From Neptuniibacter pectenicola (GTDB taxonomy: Bacteria > Pseudomonadota > Gammaproteobacteria > Pseudomonadales > Balneatricaceae): a DNA stretch of 64,000 nucleotides. The translations under genes were made by a program, and so were the position numbers. Positions 38,504-48,811 of this stretch are shown one piece after another. The notes under the pieces are model-generated. The model was not told the origin of the DNA. It ran no database searches and saw only the letters and a list, made by a program, of their open reading frames with translations. The stretch's first letter is position 1, and every line of letters starts with the position of its first letter. The stretch is from assembly GCF_001597735.1 (NCBI RefSeq), contig NZ_LUTS01000005.1, forward strand, positions 124,001 through 188,000, given 5' to 3'.

Positions 38504-40627
38504 TTAATTGAGCAGGCCTTCTGCATCCGCGTCTTGCCTGATGGAGCAGGCGTTATATTCAAGACAAACACGGCAATGAAATTGGCAAGCTTTATAGTGA
38601 GCTTTGAAGGTTTCAAAATCGATCGGGCGGCTGAAAAGGAAGCCTTGCATCAAGGTGCAGTCAATATCTTGCAGAAAGCGCATCTGCTCCTTCGTTTCCA
38701 CGCCTTCGGCAACCACGCTTAAACCTAGCTGCTTAGCCATGGCAATAATGGTTGATGTGATTGCAATATTATCTTTGTCTTTAGGGATGTCGTGTAAGAA
38801 AGAGCGGTCAACTTTAAGGAGGTCAACGGGCATTTTTTTCAAATGACTTAATGATGAGTACCCAGTCCCAAAGTCATCAATCGCTAAGCTTATACCCATC
38901 ATCTTAATTCTGTTAAGTGTATCGATAGCATACTGCATATCCCGCATGAGCATGCTTTCGGTAATCTCTAGCTCCAACCAATGAGGCGCTAAGCCTGAGG
39001 TCGCGAGCGCCTCTTTAATATGTTCGATAAGGTCAGGATCATCAAACTGTCGAGCGGATAGGTTTACGCACACTTTTAAGTGGGGCAAACCTTCGGCTTG
39101 TAGCTGTTTTGCCGCGTTGCAGGCTTTGAGTAATACCCAGCGACCAATGGGAATGATCGCCCCCGTTTCTTCAGCGTAGGGAATGAAATCGTCTGGGGGG
39201 ATCGCGCCCCGTGTCGGGTGCTGCCAACGCAGTAACGCTTCGATGGCAGAGATACGACCGTCTTGAGCATTTACTTGGGGTTGGTAGGCTAAGGATAATT
39301 GGTTACTTGCGAGCGCGTTTCTTAAATCGTGTTCGATGCTGAGTATGTGTTGCGCTTTTTCATCCATATAGGTTTCATAAAACGCGAAGGTATTTCGTCC
39401 TAGCTGCTTAGCGTGATACATCGCCAAATCGGCATTACGTAAAAGGTCACTGGCATCTTGGCTATCGACCCCAATCAGGGTTATGCCGATACTGACTGTG
39501 ATTCGGACGTCATGAAAGCCTATCTGCACGGGTTGCGCGAGTAAGGTTAGCAACTCATTGACGCTGTTTATGATGGCGTCACGCTCATGGAGGTCTTGGA
39601 AAATGATGGTAAATTCATCGCCGCCGAGCCTAAAGACCGAGGCGTTGTCCGAGACGCAATAACAAAGCCGATTCGCAATGGTATTAAGCAAGGCATCACC
39701 AGCCTCATGGCCCATCGTGTCATTGATCTGCTTAAAGTGGTCTAAGTCTAATAACAGCAGTGTATGAGGCCCAGTATGGGACGGTGAATGTAGGTACTGG
39801 TCTAAGGTGCGTCTAAAGTTTCGGCGATTACCCAAATCAGTGAGTGGGTCATAATAAGCCATCTTCTCTAGTTGCTGATCATGTGCTTTTATTTGGGATA
39901 TATCCTCACTAACGGAGACAAAATTAGTGATATTGCCCAGTTCGTCATGTATCGGAGATATATTTTGTAACGACCAGTAGGTGCTGCCATCTTTTCTTTT
40001 GTTGAGTAGGGTGCCATGCCATTTCTTCTGATGGCGAATGGTGTTCCATAGCTCAGTGTAGGTCGCTTCGGGGGTCATGTTAGAGCGTAATAAACGTGTG
40101 CTTTTCCCTTTTATCTCACTGAGGTTATAGCCTGTCATATCGCTGAAACGGGTGTTGGCGTACTCGATCTCGCCGTTAGCGTTAGTGATAACGACGGCGC
40201 TTCCTGTATTTTCCACCGCGTTTTTGAAAAGCTTTAGCTTTCTCGCTAGGTGCGCGTTCTTACTGGCATTGCGGAGCGTGATAAAGAACAACCCTTGTTC
40301 CATGGCATCGGGGTGCACAATAGAGCACTCAATTTTGAGCAACATGGAGGGTTGATCGGGCTGTTCTAGTTGCATGTATGTAGCGTGTTGGTGACTACTG
40401 TCTTGTGTAAGGGGTTCGAGGTGCGGGCGTAATGCCTGAACAAAGTCTTGGGGTAAGCCATCTGATTTATCAGCTTGTATACGCTCCCAGATCAATTCGG
40501 CGGCACAAGGGTTGTTGGCAACGCATTGGAGAGTTGAATCTAACAACAATACACCGACGCTCGATTGGCTAAACCAATCGATGAGCATGTTGATGTGACG
40601 TTCAGCAGACTGTGTATTTTTTTGCAT
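38504..40627 (-). CDS. PAS-GGDEF-EAL cyclic-di-GMP protein
   Basis: A 707-residue cytosolic protein with no membrane helix. A first PAS-like region (residues 10-120) is followed by a good PAS domain (FKNAVENTGSAVVITNANGE through NFVSVSEDISQI). The GGDEF domain has an intact RLGGDEF motif; the EAL domain has AIEALLRWQHP, ELEITES, DDFGTGYSS and VVAEGVET. Both catalytic domains look competent, so it may make and break c-di-GMP under PAS control. The C-terminal tail after the EAL domain holds three cysteines near the end (CQFHCRVCLEYNAC), possibly a metal or redox site. Confidence 0.93.
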   Translation of the reverse strand: MQKNTQSAERHINMLIDWFSQSSVGVLLLDSTLQCVANNPCAAELIWERIQADKSDGLPQDFVQALRPHLEPLTQDSSHQHATYMQLEQPDQPSMLLKIECSIVHPDAMEQGLFFITLRNASKNAHLARKLKLFKNAVENTGSAVVITNANGEIEYANTRFSDMTGYNLSEIKGKSTRLLRSNMTPEATYTELWNTIRHQKKWHGTLLNKRKDGSTYWSLQNISPIHDELGNITNFVSVSEDISQIKAHDQQLEKMAYYDPLTDLGNRRNFRRTLDQYLHSPSHTGPHTLLLLDLDHFKQINDTMGHEAGDALLNTIANRLCYCVSDNASVFRLGGDEFTIIFQDLHERDAIINSVNELLTLLAQPVQIGFHDVRITVSIGITLIGVDSQDASDLLRNADLAMYHAKQLGRNTFAFYETYMDEKAQHILSIEHDLRNALASNQLSLAYQPQVNAQDGRISAIEALLRWQHPTRGAIPPDDFIPYAEETGAIIPIGRWVLLKACNAAKQLQAEGLPHLKVCVNLSARQFDDPDLIEHIKEALATSGLAPHWLELEITESMLMRDMQYAIDTLNRIKMMGISLAIDDFGTGYSSLSHLKKMPVDLLKVDRSFLHDIPKDKDNIAITSTIIAMAKQLGLSVVAEGVETKEQMRFLQDIDCTLMQGFLFSRPIDFETFKAHYKACQFHCRVCLEYNACSIRQDADAEGLLN

Positions 40628-40725
40628 TATATGACTTTGTTTTAATTATTTGTCAGAAGTCACTAAATAATGAGCTTTCTTGTGTATGAATAGTTTGATT
40701 TAGTTCAGTGTTTTGTTATTTAGTG

Positions 40726-40752
40726 AAAAAAAAAGCACCCGAAGGTGCTTTT
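40726..40752 (-). terminator. Terminator after the PII gene (minus strand)
   Basis: Minus strand: AAAAGCACC, loop TTC, GGGTGCTTTTTTTTT. A short stem with a long U-tract just after the PII stop. Confidence 0.88.
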
Positions 40753-40757
40753 CATTA

Positions 40758-41138
<381 letters not shown>

Positions 41139-41251
41139 TCAACACTCAGCAGTTTTAACTACAGTGAAGTATGGGCATAAGTATACCTAGAAAAATACAG
41201 AGTGGTATATCAGATTTAGTGAAGGGAGAGGAAAAGTGATTGTTAATAAAA

Positions 41252-41282
41252 CAAAAAAAGGGTGCCGAAGCACCCTTTTTCA
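41252..41282 (-). terminator. Terminator after amtB (minus strand)
   Basis: AAAAAAGGGTGC, short loop, GCACCCTTTTTT, with U-tracts in both directions, immediately beyond the amtB stop. Confidence 0.9.
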
Positions 41283-41294
41283 ATCTACTAGAGA

Positions 41295-42551
41295 TTATTT
41301 AGCAGATGTGAACTCTGGGTATGCTTCCATACCGCATTCAGAGATATCAACACCTTCATATTCTTCTTCTTCAGTTACACGTACACCGATCACTGCTTTG
41401 ATTATAAACCAAGTAACCAAGCTTGTTCCGAATACCCATCCGAAGATAGTTAGTGCACCAATGATCTGACCAGAGAAGGCAGCGCCATCGTTTGTTAATG
41501 GTACAAGTAGCAGACCAAGAAGACCTACAACACCGTGTACAGAGATCGCACCGACTGGATCATCAATTTTCATCTTATCAAGCGTCAGGATGCTGAAGAC
41601 TACTAATACACCACCGATCGCACCAAACAATGTAGCTTGAAGTGCAGACGGGGTTGATGGTTCAGCTGTGATAGCAACTAGACCGGCTAGCGCACCGTTA
41701 AGTGCCATTGTTAGATCCGCTTTACCAAACAGTAGGCGAGCAACAATCAGCGCAGCAACAACACCACCGGCAGCAGCGGCGTTAGTGTTCATGAACACAA
41801 CCGCAACAGCATTTGAGTTAGCAACGTCGGACGTAGCAAGTACAGAACCACCGTTGAAACCGAACCAACCTAACCACAAGATGAATGTACCTAGTGTCGC
41901 TAGCGGTAGGTTTGCACCAGGGATGGCGTTAACGCCACCTTCTTTAGTGTATTTACCTTTACGAGCGCCAAGAACAAGTACACCAGCAAGGGCTGCAGCA
42001 GCACCGGCCATGTGAACGATACCCGAACCTGCGAAGTCAGAGAAACCTAGATCGCCAAGTGTGTACATGCCGAATACAGCATTGCCACCCCACGTCCAAG
42101 AACCTTCCATTGGGTAGATGAAGCCAGTCATTACGATAGCAAAAGCAAGGAAAGCCCAAAGCTTCATACGCTCAGCAACGGCACCCGAAACGATAGACAT
42201 TGCAGTCGCTACGAATACTACCTGGAAGAAGAAGTCAGCTGATGGTGCATAAGTAGCAGGTTCTTCTGCGCCAGTGAAACCATCACCAGTAATGCCAGAA
42301 AGTAGGTATTCACCACCGTACATGATTGCGTAACCGCAAACTAAGTACATGATGCATGACACCGCGTATAACGCGACGTTTTTAGTTAGGATTTCAGTGG
42401 TGTTCTTAGCGCGAACTAGACCAGACTCAAGCATGGCAAAGCCAGCAGCCATCCACATTACTAATGCGCCACATACTAAGAAGTAAAAAGTATCGAGGGC
42501 ATATTTCAGCTGAGTAACATCAGCAGCTGTTGTATTTAAAAGTTCTTCCAT
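41295..42551 (-). CDS. amtB: Ammonium transporter AmtB
   Basis: A 418-residue trimeric ammonium channel of the inner membrane, gated by PII (GlnK). The start at 42551 is chosen from the GGAGGA eight bases upstream; the frame is open to 42614, overlapping glnK. About 11 hydrophobic helices are present, with the twin histidines of the pore (GSGIVHMAG and SVHGVVG) and FNGGSVLA. There is no obvious cleaved signal: the first helix follows a short acidic N-terminus. The long helix-linking loops carry extra alanine-rich inserts. It lies 37 bp after glnK and is probably co-transcribed with it. Confidence 0.95.
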   Translation of the reverse strand: MEELLNTTAADVTQLKYALDTFYFLVCGALVMWMAAGFAMLESGLVRAKNTTEILTKNVALYAVSCIMYLVCGYAIMYGGEYLLSGITGDGFTGAEEPATYAPSADFFFQVVFVATAMSIVSGAVAERMKLWAFLAFAIVMTGFIYPMEGSWTWGGNAVFGMYTLGDLGFSDFAGSGIVHMAGAAAALAGVLVLGARKGKYTKEGGVNAIPGANLPLATLGTFILWLGWFGFNGGSVLATSDVANSNAVAVVFMNTNAAAAGGVVAALIVARLLFGKADLTMALNGALAGLVAITAEPSTPSALQATLFGAIGGVLVVFSILTLDKMKIDDPVGAISVHGVVGLLGLLLVPLTNDGAAFSGQIIGALTIFGWVFGTSLVTWFIIKAVIGVRVTEEEEYEGVDISECGMEAYPEFTSAK

Positions 42552-42588
42552 TGGTTGGTTCCTCCAGAAGCAATCAGTAAGTCTATAT

Positions 42589-42966
<378 letters not shown>

Positions 42967-43013
42967 TTAAATCGCTAAGTAAATGGTTAATTACCGATTT
43001 CTGCTCTAGGTAT

Positions 43014-43029
43014 TGCGAAGGATGTGCCA
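43014..43029 (-). promoter_or_regulatory. Sigma-54 promoter of glnK-amtB
   Basis: On the minus strand, TGGCAC-ATCCT-TCGCA: a perfect -24 TGGCAC and a -12 element with GC in place (TCGC in place of TTGC), with the invariant spacing between GG and GC. It lies about 87 bases before the glnK start. Confidence 0.8.
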
Positions 43030-43135
43030 TGTTTATAAAATTCTTTATAATCAATCAGTTAGGATTGGTGTGGTGGGGCTGTATGATTTTTGTGCAATAT
43101 TATAGGGCGATAGTTTAAGCTCTATTTTGCTGCAC

Positions 43136-43150
43136 GCACCATAATGGTGC
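43136..43150. promoter_or_regulatory. NtrC-binding palindrome upstream of glnK
   Basis: GCACCATAATGGTGC, matching the NtrC consensus TGCACC-N4-TGGTGCA except at the outermost bases. It lies about 107 bases upstream of the sigma-54 element, the usual enhancer distance. It is also about 80 bases before ubiK on the other strand. Confidence 0.8.
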
Positions 43151-43228
43151 TGTTGTTAGTAAGGCTGGTTTGTTATGGGTTTATTGTTATAGTTGAACTC
43201 GTGTTTTATCTGATTTTAGGGGTACAAA

Positions 43229-43486
43229 ATGATCAAGCCACAACTGGTTGAAGGCTTAGCAGAGCAGTTCTCTCAATTCCTGTCGGGTGAGGCGAAGGTG
43301 CTTGACCAGGAGAGTGTAAGGGCGCAAGTGAAATCAATGCTGCAAGGCACGTTTGATCGCTTAGATATTGTCAGTCGAGAGGAGTTTGATGCGCAAAAAG
43401 CGGTGTTGTTGCGCACAAGAGAGAAAGTCGAGGCGCTTGAGAAACAGTTACAAACATTAGATGAGCAGTTACAAAAAGCGCCATAA
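43229..43486 (+). CDS. ubiK: Ubiquinone biosynthesis accessory factor UbiK
   Basis: An 85-residue coiled-coil protein (YqiC/UbiK, BMFP family) that supports aerobic ubiquinone synthesis with UbiJ. It has the expected amphipathic N-terminus (QLVEGLAEQFSQFL), the central MLQGTFDRLDIVSREEFDAQKAVL segment, and a C-terminal coiled coil (REKVEALEKQLQTLDEQL). ATG 43229 follows TTAGGGGT. ubiK next to comM is a common order in gammaproteobacteria; here a degenerate GGDEF-EAL gene has come between them. Confidence 0.93.
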   Translation: MIKPQLVEGLAEQFSQFLSGEAKVLDQESVRAQVKSMLQGTFDRLDIVSREEFDAQKAVLLRTREKVEALEKQLQTLDEQLQKAP

Positions 43487-43542
43487 GTTAGCGGGTAGGT
43501 TGGTTAGGCTTACTTCTATTTAATCCAATGCGGGGCTGATTT

Positions 43543-45195
43543 TTGATAATGGACAATTTTGCGCAACAGTTATTTCTATATTCACCTCAAGCGGTAATCG
43601 TTACGGATAAGGATAACCGTATTATTCAGGTTAACCCCGCCTTTCACGAGATTTCAGGTTACAGCGTAGACGATGTCATGGGGCAGAACCCCCGTATATT
43701 AGGTGCGGGTAACGTATCTGATGGTAGTTATGAGGCCGCTTGGTTGGCGCTGGATGAGGAGGCTACATGGCAGGGTGAGTTATTTAATCGACATAAGAAC
43801 GGGTCTGTTTATCCTGCGTGGTTCAATATCATCAAGCTAACGGATGCCGAAGGGCGGGTAACGGGTTATATCGCTCAGTTTTTTAATATGAGCCCATTAA
43901 AAACGAGTGTCGATGCACCGTCTCAAGTGGCCCAATATGATGAGCTAACCCATCTGCTTAATTGGGATATGTTCCAAGATATATTGGACCGTCGGCTGGA
44001 GAAAGCGAAAAAAGAGGATGAACAGCTAGCGGTGATGCTGGTTGATTTAGACCGTTTTAAGTGGATTAACGACAACCTCGGGCGTGATGTGGGTGACAAC
44101 CTGTTGCAAGAGGTGGCACGGCGTTTAGGCTCGGTGGTCCGGGATGAAGATGCGTTAGCGCGATTAAGCAGCGATGAGTTTGTCATGATGTTGCCTGCGG
44201 TGGATGGCATGGACGCCGCTATCAAAGTGGCACAACGGGTGGTTGAACAGCTCTCCCATGGGGTCTTTGTCGATCATCGAGAGATTTTTATTAGTGGCAG
44301 TGTCGGCATCTCTATCTTCCCTGAACATGCTGAACGGGGTAAAGATCTCGTTAAAAAAGCAGATGTGGCGATGTACGCGGCGAAGCAGGGTGGCCGTAAC
44401 ACATTTAGGGCCTACAGTAGCCTGATGGAACGTAGTAAAGGGCCTCAGATTCTGCGTGAAGAGGACTTGATTACAGCGCTTGTTAGTCATGATATTCAGA
44501 TGACTTACTTGCCGGTATACAGCATTTATAGCCATCGGGTTGTGGCGGTACATGCGCGACCGTGTTGGAACCATCCAGAATTAGGGCAAGTACCGTTTTC
44601 TGGATTCTCGGCCTTATTGGAGCACTCCGACGCCATCGAACAGTTTGAGCATTGGATCGATGCCGAGTTGCGCGGTTTAAGTGTGGTATGGGAGCGTTTT
44701 CCGGGGCTGCGCTTTATCTCTTTCCGTATTGAATCCCAGCAACTCTCGAGTAAAGAGAGTATTCAACGTTGGGTCAGTCAGCTACATCAATACCAGCAAG
44801 TAGGGCGGGTGATGATCGATGTTGATATTCAAACGGCACTGGATAAAGAGGGGGCGCTGTTTGATTTATTAACGAGTGAAGCCCTATTGTCGATCAGTGG
44901 TTTTGTCTGTGAAGCTCCGGTGCTGGAAAAGATACGCGATATAGATCCCGACTTTATCAAGCTGGATGAGGGGCTCGTTACTATGATGAGTAGTGATGAG
45001 GGGCGTCAAAAAATTGTGGATAATGTCCTGAAAATTGCCGATAAGCTTGATATAGAGGTGCTCGCCGACGGTGTTAGCACTGCCGGACAGCGGGGTGAAC
45101 TGACGGGGCTGGGTTGTATGTTAATGCAGGGCCGTTATTTTGGTATGCCGTTAACCTTGCAACAGCTGCTTGAGCACTTAGCGGTTGAGCATTAA
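43543..45195 (+). CDS. PAS-GGDEF-EAL protein with degenerate catalytic motifs
   Basis: A 550-residue protein with a PAS domain at residues 8-120 (LYSPQAVIVTDKDNRIIQVNPAFHEISGYS), then a GGDEF-fold domain in which the motif is SSDEF (ARLSSDEFVMM, about residue 208), and an EAL-fold domain in which EAL is VHA (VVAVHARPCWNHP, about 334) and AEGVET is ADGVST. The DDFGTGYSS catalytic block is not recognisable. Neither cyclase nor phosphodiesterase activity is expected. It may be a c-di-GMP receptor or regulator. The start may be TTG 43543 (GGGG seven bases upstream) or ATG 43549. It sits between ubiK and comM on the same strand. Confidence 0.9.
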   Translation: MIMDNFAQQLFLYSPQAVIVTDKDNRIIQVNPAFHEISGYSVDDVMGQNPRILGAGNVSDGSYEAAWLALDEEATWQGELFNRHKNGSVYPAWFNIIKLTDAEGRVTGYIAQFFNMSPLKTSVDAPSQVAQYDELTHLLNWDMFQDILDRRLEKAKKEDEQLAVMLVDLDRFKWINDNLGRDVGDNLLQEVARRLGSVVRDEDALARLSSDEFVMMLPAVDGMDAAIKVAQRVVEQLSHGVFVDHREIFISGSVGISIFPEHAERGKDLVKKADVAMYAAKQGGRNTFRAYSSLMERSKGPQILREEDLITALVSHDIQMTYLPVYSIYSHRVVAVHARPCWNHPELGQVPFSGFSALLEHSDAIEQFEHWIDAELRGLSVVWERFPGLRFISFRIESQQLSSKESIQRWVSQLHQYQQVGRVMIDVDIQTALDKEGALFDLLTSEALLSISGFVCEAPVLEKIRDIDPDFIKLDEGLVTMMSSDEGRQKIVDNVLKIADKLDIEVLADGVSTAGQRGELTGLGCMLMQGRYFGMPLTLQQLLEHLAVEH

Positions 45196-45205
45196 TCGAG
45201 GAGAG

Positions 45206-45250
45206 TACCCCCCTAGCTGTGTCACTTTTCAAGTGATGGCTTAGGGGGTA
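45206..45250 (+). terminator. Long hairpin after the degenerate GGDEF-EAL gene
   Basis: TACCCCCCTAGCTGTGTCAC and its near-complement face each other across about seven bases. The tail is only T-rich. It is probably a terminator isolating comM. Confidence 0.7.
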
Positions 45251-45292
45251 TCTTTAGCCTTATCTTTACTACTCTTCCAAGGATGGAAGCTT

Positions 45293-46807
45293 ATGTCATT
45301 AGCGATTGTTTACACCCGTGCGCAGGTGGGGATTGATGCTCCACTTGTGACCGTTGAGGTCCACCTATCGGGTGGGCTACCTAGTTTTTCAATAGTGGGC
45401 CTGCCTGAAACAGCGGTGAAAGAAAGCCGGGAACGGGTGCGAAGCGCGCTTATCAATTCCGGGTATGATTTCCCACAACGTAGAATTACCGTCAACCTCG
45501 CGCCGGCTGATCTCCCTAAAGAAGGTGGGCGCTATGACCTTGCCATCGCAATGGGGATTTTAGCGGCCAGTGCTCAGGTGTCCGCTGAATCGTTGACGTC
45601 GCTCGAACTGATTGGTGAGTTGGCGCTCTCCGGTGCATTAAGGCCCGTGGCGGGCGTGCTTCCTGTTGCGCTCGCCTGTCGTGAGGCGAAACGGGGCTTA
45701 CTCCTTCCCGCCGCAAATGGGGATGATGCGACCCTGGCGTCAGGCTTAAATGTCTACCCTGCGAACCATCTGCTGGATGTGTGCGCCCACTTAAAAGGTG
45801 AGCAGTTGATTAGCTGTGCGATTGCTAAGTCTTTCGAGCACAGCTACCAAGCGGTGTATCCCGATTTGAGCGATGTGAAAGGGCAGTTTCAGGCGAAGCG
45901 TGCGTTAGAGATCGCTGCGGCGGGATCGCATAATCTATTGCTGGTCGGGCCTCCGGGCAGTGGTAAAAGCATGTTGGCAAATAGGCTACCCGGCTTACTG
46001 CCTGACATGACGGAGTCCGAACGGTTACAGGTAGCGTCCATTCACTCGATCGCCCAACGGAGTGGCGGTGAAGGGCTGATGTGCCAACGCCCTTTTCGAG
46101 CACCACACCATACGGCCTCATCGGTTGCCTTAGTCGGCGGGGGTGGAAACCCCAAACCGGGTGAGATCTCTCTGGCCCACCAAGGGGTGTTGTTTCTGGA
46201 TGAGTTGCCTGAATTTAGCCGTAAAGTTTTGGAGGTGTTACGTGAGCCGATTGAGTCCGGTGAAATTTTAATTTCGCGCGCGGCTAGGCAATCGGTGTTT
46301 CCTGCTCGGTTCCAACTGGTGACCGCCATGAATCCTTGTCCCTGTGGTTATTATAGCGATGGCTCTGAGCGTTGCCGCTGTAGCCCTGATCAGGTCAGGC
46401 GTTATCAATCACGGGTGTCGGGGCCGCTGTTGGACCGTATTGATCTACAGCTAAGTGTGCAGGCGTTGTCGCAAAAGGAGTTGATGGCTTTTCCTGAGGC
46501 GCAGGAGACGAGTGAGCAGGTGAGGGCGCGGGTTATTTTGTCGCGCGGGCGACAGATAGAGCGCCAAGGTTATCCTAACCAGTTGCTTGAGGGTAAACAG
46601 CTTGAGCAGATTTGTTGTATAGGTGAGGCGGATAAGGAGATGTTGGCTCAGGCGCTAGAGAAATTACAGCTATCGGCGCGAGCGTATCATCGTGTTTTAA
46701 GGGTTGCGCGTACCATTGCGGATCTTGCGGGGGTTGATCACGTGGAGCGTAATCATCTATTGGAGGCGTTAAGTTACCGGGTGTCGGCACGAACCGTGTT
46801 GCAATGA
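45293..46807 (+). CDS. comM: ComM/YifB Mg-chelatase-like ATPase
   Basis: A 504-residue AAA+ protein. In Vibrio and Acinetobacter, ComM is a hexameric branch-migration helicase that helps incoming DNA integrate during natural transformation. The N-terminal ribosomal-S5-like domain (FSIVGLPETAVKESRERVRSAL) is followed by Walker A GPPGSGKSML near residue 218, LFLDELPEFSRKVLEVLREP, MNPCPCGYY with zinc-type cysteines, and a C-terminal helical domain. Length is typical. Whether the organism is competent cannot be judged here. Confidence 0.95.
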   Translation: MSLAIVYTRAQVGIDAPLVTVEVHLSGGLPSFSIVGLPETAVKESRERVRSALINSGYDFPQRRITVNLAPADLPKEGGRYDLAIAMGILAASAQVSAESLTSLELIGELALSGALRPVAGVLPVALACREAKRGLLLPAANGDDATLASGLNVYPANHLLDVCAHLKGEQLISCAIAKSFEHSYQAVYPDLSDVKGQFQAKRALEIAAAGSHNLLLVGPPGSGKSMLANRLPGLLPDMTESERLQVASIHSIAQRSGGEGLMCQRPFRAPHHTASSVALVGGGGNPKPGEISLAHQGVLFLDELPEFSRKVLEVLREPIESGEILISRAARQSVFPARFQLVTAMNPCPCGYYSDGSERCRCSPDQVRRYQSRVSGPLLDRIDLQLSVQALSQKELMAFPEAQETSEQVRARVILSRGRQIERQGYPNQLLEGKQLEQICCIGEADKEMLAQALEKLQLSARAYHRVLRVARTIADLAGVDHVERNHLLEALSYRVSARTVLQ

Positions 46808-46834
46808 GACAAAGGAAGCGGGTGTCAGCGGGGT

Positions 46835-48553
46835 TTAATTAGGTTTGGGTAGCATCCGTTTAAAGTCATTAAAACTCACGGGTGGGCTGTAAAAGTAGCC
46901 TTGAATCTGGTCGCAGTTATCTTGAATCAAAAAGTCTAACTGTTCACGGGTTTCAACCCCTTCGGCGACCACGGTTAATTTCATATTGTGTGCGAGGCTG
47001 ATGATCGAGTGAACAATCTCCTCGGCTTCTGATGATTCATGCAGGTGGCTGACAAAGGATCGATCAATTTTGAGTGCGCTGATGGGGAGTTTGTGGAGGA
47101 GTGAAAAGGATGAGTAGCCGGTACCAAAGTCATCCAGCGAAAAGGTGATACCCTCTTCAGCTAGGGAGTCTAGGCACTCTCTGACGTGGTTTTCATCATT
47201 AAAGATAGCCGACTCGGTTAGCTCAAACTCAAGTACAGAGGTATCTATATCTTCTTGTTTGATAATACGTTTGATTGTGTCGACTAACATATCATCTTTA
47301 AATTGCCGGAATGATAGGTTAACGCCCAAACGGTCAATATGGATACCGGCCTCTTTCAGTTCTTTTAGATGCAACCCTGCTTGCCTAATTGTCCAGTAAC
47401 CAATAGGGACAATTAAACCGTTTCGTTCGCAGAGCGGGATAAAATCGCCAGGCATAATCATGCCGCGGGTGGGGTGCTGCCATCGAATGAGCGCTTCGGC
47501 ACCCACAATTTTGCCTGAGCGTAGATCAATACGAGGTTGATAAAAGAGTACAAACTGTTCGGCTCTGAGGGCGGTCATTATCTCTGATTCGAGACCTGCC
47601 GTTTTATCATTGCTGAGTTCCATGCCCGGTCGATAGATAGAGTAACTGCAACCATGAATCTGCTTGGCTTGCATGCGAGCCATACTCGAACGTTTGGTCA
47701 GTAGATCAACCTCGCTGCCATGCTCGGGGGCCAATACCGCGCCGATACTACAGTCTATCTGGGTGTGGGATAGATTGTGGGCGTAGGGTGATTTAAGGGT
47801 CGTAATAAGTTTACTGAGCAGTGCTTTTACGGTGTCGAGTAACGAGTCTGTGCCGGGAAGATCCAGAATAATGGCAAACTCATCATTACCTATACGGGCA
47901 ACAACCTCATCGCTACTCACACAGTTTTGTATGCGTTTGCCCATCTCCAAAACGACTTCATCGCCGGAGGAAAAACCATATCGCGTATTAAACTTTCGGA
48001 AATGATCTAAATCCACAGTGACTAAGGCCAGTTGGCGGCCTTGTTGTACCAGCGAGTTGAGTTTGTGCAGGAGCGTTAAATAAAAGAATTGACGGTTGCC
48101 CACGGGGGCTAAGGTGTCCGAATGGCGTAAAAGCTGTATCTCGGTGTTTTGCTTAACCGTTAGCTCTGCGTGCCGTAATGTGCGTAAAAATATCTCTGTG
48201 TTGAGTGTTTCGTTTGATAGAAAGTCAGTGGCGTTGGCTGCTATGAGTTCCTGTCCTTGGCGCTCGGTCATATGAGGGCTGAGTGCAATCAATGGAATAT
48301 GAGGACGGAACTGGTGTAGATCAGAAATAAGGGTGGAGCAGGGCAGTGGAGAATCGTTGCAGCTAAGTAAAATGAAATCGATAGAAGACTGCTGCAAAAG
48401 CATCATTGCTTCCACATGGTCATTACAGCGCGTCAATTGATACAACGGATATTCTTCCAGTATCGACTTTAGCCTGTTGTGATTTTCCTGACGACTATCA
48501 ATCAGTAAAATCATTTTATGTTTATCGGGTAACTGCTGTAGCGCTGAGCACAT
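46835..48553 (-). CDS. Receiver-like/GGDEF/EAL protein with degenerate receiver and GGDEF motifs
   Basis: A 572-residue protein (ATG 48553, with GGGAAG six bases upstream; an in-frame TTG lies at 48559). The first 130 residues have a response-regulator shape (MILLIDSRQENHNRLKSIL; later LIALSPHMTERQGQELIAANATDFL), but the usual phospho-acceptor Asp position reads Ser (FILLSCNDSP). The GGDEF motif is GNDEF (RIGNDEFAIIL). The EAL domain is complete (GAEALIRWQHP, ELTES, DDFGTGYSS, VVAEGVET), so it is probably a phosphodiesterase. The degenerate GGDEF may bind GTP as an allosteric site, as in known EAL partners. Confidence 0.92.
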   Translation of the reverse strand: MCSALQQLPDKHKMILLIDSRQENHNRLKSILEEYPLYQLTRCNDHVEAMMLLQQSSIDFILLSCNDSPLPCSTLISDLHQFRPHIPLIALSPHMTERQGQELIAANATDFLSNETLNTEIFLRTLRHAELTVKQNTEIQLLRHSDTLAPVGNRQFFYLTLLHKLNSLVQQGRQLALVTVDLDHFRKFNTRYGFSSGDEVVLEMGKRIQNCVSSDEVVARIGNDEFAIILDLPGTDSLLDTVKALLSKLITTLKSPYAHNLSHTQIDCSIGAVLAPEHGSEVDLLTKRSSMARMQAKQIHGCSYSIYRPGMELSNDKTAGLESEIMTALRAEQFVLFYQPRIDLRSGKIVGAEALIRWQHPTRGMIMPGDFIPLCERNGLIVPIGYWTIRQAGLHLKELKEAGIHIDRLGVNLSFRQFKDDMLVDTIKRIIKQEDIDTSVLEFELTESAIFNDENHVRECLDSLAEEGITFSLDDFGTGYSSFSLLHKLPISALKIDRSFVSHLHESSEAEEIVHSIISLAHNMKLTVVAEGVETREQLDFLIQDNCDQIQGYFYSPPVSFNDFKRMLPKPN

Positions 48554-48811
48554 CGCCAACTTCCCAAGTGTGACACTTTTTTATAGACACAAATTTATTA
48601 AGAGGTGTCTCCCTGCAAAATTATTCGTGTCATAATTACTTATTCATGCACTATTCAGACTAACACTCTGTAAGAATTATTAAAACACTTGTTTTATTTT
48701 TATATATCAAAGGGTTAACAGTATTTTTTAGTTGGTTTTACCCTAGTCGCGTTCTTATTGTTTCGGCTGAGCGCCTTTAAGCTTTAGCTGTTTTTGAAGG
48801 TTTTTTAAAGA

